A stretch of DNA of 32,684 nucleotides from Bacteroidota bacterium. Its GTDB lineage: Bacteria; Bacteroidota; Bacteroidia; Bacteroidales; JAAUTT01. The position numbers and the translations under genes were made by a program. The notes beneath the pieces are model-generated. The model had not been told where the DNA came from and made no database searches. It saw nothing but the letters and a program-made list of their open reading frames with translations. The stretch lies in assembly GCA_021779665.1 (NCBI GenBank), contig JAJYAG010000066.1, forward strand, positions 1 through 32,684. Reading direction: 5' to 3'. This document shows positions 30,465 to 32,684 of the stretch, one piece after another; positions within the stretch are counted from its first letter, which is position 1; every line of letters begins with the position of its first letter.

Positions 30465-32684
30465 TTATTTTAATACATTACCATCGCGCAAAGCAAAGGG
30501 CCCATCGTCTTCAAAATTGTCCATGACAGGCTGCAACGGTCGGGCATCATCATCCTTAACACTGGCGGTTGTAATGGCAAAAATTTTAATCCTGTCGTTA
30601 TCGGGCAGCTTCAATTCTGTGGAACCGGCCGGCAAGGTTATTTCATATCTGAAAATATAAGAATAGGTATATGGAATATTTTGCGTTGGATAACCAAAAT
30701 GGTAGTGTGAAGCAAACCAGGCAATGTCATCGGTTTTCAGGAACGGTTTGGCAATGTCTTTTACGGTGTAGCCGTCGAGGGCAAATTTACGGACATAATG
30801 CTGACCAATGAACCCTCGCCAGCGGGCAACAGAAATGGTGTTTTTAATGCTATTCACTATAAAGTCGCCTGTTGTTTCTTCGGTAGCGGATGCCAGCACA
30901 TAGAGTTTGTTGAATTTACCGGCAGGCAGGGCGATGGTCTGGCCTTTGCAGGTGACCACATTTTTCTGCAGATCGGCAGTGCTTCCCAGTTTAAAGGTGA
31001 TTCCTCCGCCATTAATTTCGGCGGGAACCATTTCGGCTGGGTAGCTGTTGACATAACCGTGACGGGTCGGATCATAGTCGCGCACCATATCGCCGTCGGT
31101 ACGGTTATCGTCAAAGCTTATCACATCCTGATCGTATGCTAATGGCACCTGAGCCTGTGGAATGGTGGCCGGTGCCGCTGACTCAAGCTTTACGGCAAAA
31201 GTGCGTATAGTATAATGCGAAAGATCAAAATCAAGGGCATTCTGATGGAAAGCTGCAGGGCCTGTTTTCTGTTCCTGTCCATTTACCTCATAGGCATCGA
31301 GGATCTTTACCGGGAAGGTGGCACTGATGGCATGCTGATCTTTTCCGGTAAGCTCATTCACCCGGAGGATGAAATAGTCGGAGCCTTCGGCTTTTTTAAG
31401 CGCCATTAAGCCTGCTGCCGGTGAGCTGAGGTTTAAAAACGAATAGGAAGTCGGGCCTCCGGGATGTTTCGGCGTCTCAAAGGATATAAGGGGAGCATTA
31501 ACATATTCGGCCTGCCACTGGGTTTCGCTGCCCGACCAATCGCCAGCATGGCTGTAAAGGGCATAGCGGATGTTCTGGATACCCCAGTCCTGCGACGACT
31601 GGTACAGCCAGGTGGGGCACTTCTGTGCCGAAGGGGTATATTCGAGCGTAAGCCGCACGGTATGGCTGTCGGGTTTGTCCGAACCGTAACGGCAGTCTTC
31701 CACTACTGAAACTCCATAGGTGCCCGACTGGTCGGTGAGATCGAACCATTTCCGTGAAGGTACCTCGAACTTGGTGGGGTGGTTGGTGTTTCGCTGAATG
31801 GTTCCCACGCCCAGATTGTAAGTGGCATTTTCGTTTTCGGCGGTAAAGGGGAACGAAGCTTTCAGGCTCACTCCGGTCGACTGCCAGTCGAGCTTGTTAG
31901 CTACTTCAACCCGTTTTCCGGCTTCACCGGCCGAAAGGCTGATGACCTGCGTAATGGCAGAGTTCTGTCCTTTGCGTTTCACTTCAAAGGCTACACGTAC
32001 AGGTCCGTTTTCGATCATACGGATTAAAACATCCTGATCCATAAAGGCAAAGGGCGGATTTTTACGATCGTACCAGAACATATTCCAGGCGGGTTCTCTG
32101 CGGGGCGACTCGGCAAGAAATTCAAGCCTCGCCGGACTCCTGAGCAGCTCACGACCAAGTTTTTTGTCGTAAATGCCCGAGATATCGCCATGGACGTCGA
32201 TGGTAACTTTATAATATTCGTTTTCGAGGGTATTGGGTTCGATTGACAATCCTGATGAATTGCTCCGCGAAGACTCAGTAGTTTCCCTTGCATCGAAGGT
32301 CGCAAGTCCGAGTGAGGGAACACGGGCCAGAAAGATGAACTTTACCTTTGCACCCTCGCGTGAGATAATCTGGGTGGGTATTTCCCTGCCTTTGGTGTCA
32401 AATATTTTTATCCTGGCATTGGGATTGGAAAGTTCCAGGGTGGCCGTACATACATCTTCACGGTCGCGGCATACAGGGTTGTATACCACCAGCGCCCTGC
32501 CTTTCACCTGGGTGTTCATCCGGGTCGATACTTTGCGCAAGGCATCCTTCAGCACCTCGCCAAAGCTGTTGCCCGCAATAAACTCATCGTTCCAGGCAAG
32601 TTCAAAGCCGCTCGGGATAGCTGTTCCCGGCAGAATATCGTGCATCTGGTTACCCAAAACAAGTTCCCAGGCATTGTTGAGTTT
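30465..32684 (-). CDS. GH38 family alpha-mannosidase, C-terminal part
   Basis: The frame is open to the right edge of the window, so the N-terminal catalytic domain lies outside. The visible 739 residues start NAWELVLGNQMHDILPGTAIPSGFELAWNDEF, the signature joining the catalytic barrel to the helical domain of GH38 mannosidases (NQ-HDILPG). The remaining domains are beta sandwiches seen in the family, including RYGSDKPDSHTVRLTLEYTP and an HPGGPTSYSFLNL segment. An extra C-terminal beta domain of about 200 residues ends GNVLK. GH38 enzymes remove alpha-linked mannose from glycans. It is the first gene in view of an operon running right to left. The ATG-like start inside the frame (TTG at 32657) is not the true start. 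Confidence 0.93.
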   Translation of the reverse strand, partial: KLNNAWELVLGNQMHDILPGTAIPSGFELAWNDEFIAGNSFGEVLKDALRKVSTRMNTQVKGRALVVYNPVCRDREDVCTATLELSNPNARIKIFDTKGREIPTQIISREGAKVKFIFLARVPSLGLATFDARETTESSRSNSSGLSIEPNTLENEYYKVTIDVHGDISGIYDKKLGRELLRSPARLEFLAESPRREPAWNMFWYDRKNPPFAFMDQDVLIRMIENGPVRVAFEVKRKGQNSAITQVISLSAGEAGKRVEVANKLDWQSTGVSLKASFPFTAENENATYNLGVGTIQRNTNHPTKFEVPSRKWFDLTDQSGTYGVSVVEDCRYGSDKPDSHTVRLTLEYTPSAQKCPTWLYQSSQDWGIQNIRYALYSHAGDWSGSETQWQAEYVNAPLISFETPKHPGGPTSYSFLNLSSPAAGLMALKKAEGSDYFILRVNELTGKDQHAISATFPVKILDAYEVNGQEQKTGPAAFHQNALDFDLSHYTIRTFAVKLESAAPATIPQAQVPLAYDQDVISFDDNRTDGDMVRDYDPTRHGYVNSYPAEMVPAEINGGGITFKLGSTADLQKNVVTCKGQTIALPAGKFNKLYVLASATEETTGDFIVNSIKNTISVARWRGFIGQHYVRKFALDGYTVKDIAKPFLKTDDIAWFASHYHFGYPTQNIPYTYSYIFRYEITLPAGSTELKLPDNDRIKIFAITTASVKDDDARPLQPVMDNFEDDGPFALRDGNVLK

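Overview
The window looks like a chromosomal segment of a Bacteroidota bacterium, probably of class Bacteroidia. The reasons are the two TonB-type outer-membrane barrels with carboxypeptidase-like N-terminal domains, the MutS2 protein with a Smr tail, secreted proteins of DUF6263 and redoxin (TlpA) type, a lipoprotein whose cysteine is followed by lysines and acidic residues, A-rich leaders with little Shine-Dalgarno signal, and occasional TAnnTTTG promoter boxes. I saw no rRNA, tRNA, CRISPR array, prophage or intact insertion sequence. Genus cannot be read from the sequence.

Layout. Positions 1-3400 (+) hold the end of a TolC-like efflux protein, then a tightly coupled set: a class I glutamine amidotransferase, an ABC-2 exporter ATPase and its permease. 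Positions 3445-6750 (-) hold an M28 zinc peptidase and a DUF6263 secreted protein in one unit, a terminator, then an ElyC/YdcF-type envelope protein. A small secreted protein (6893-7333, +) converges with mutS2 (7340-9820, -). Positions 9.8-12.3 kb hold an unrecognised integral membrane protein, a LamG-type lipoprotein, and two gene-poor stretches rich in hairpins. Positions 12.3-14.4 kb (-) hold an NTF2/SnoaL-like secreted protein and a large TlpA-type thiol-disulfide protein. A foldback element of about 240 bp lies at 14.55-14.79 kb.

Positions 14.9-19.1 kb (+) hold an OPT-family oligopeptide transporter and a long-chain acyl-CoA synthetase. They are followed by a small toxin-antitoxin pair whose toxin gene appears damaged or unusually initiated. 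A TAT-type Dabb-domain protein follows on the - strand. Positions 20.36-25.39 kb hold two tandem, closely related outer-membrane barrel receptors that also share their upstream leader. A bacteriohemerythrin converges on them across a shared hairpin terminator.

Positions 26.0-32.7 kb (-) look like one carbohydrate-use operon. Transcription order is GH38 alpha-mannosidase (cut by the window edge), GH28-type beta-helix hydrolase, a YidR-like (DUF3748) propeller lipoprotein and an MFS transporter. Two secreted hydrolases, a surface or periplasmic propeller and an inner-membrane importer fit the breakdown and uptake of a plant or algal glycan or glycoprotein sugar. No SusC/SusD pair is visible in the window.

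The most unusual material is the large foldback, the damaged toxin gene, the duplicated receptor pair with its conserved leader, the three-hairpin cluster before the membrane protein, and related 14-nt tandem units at two distant sites.
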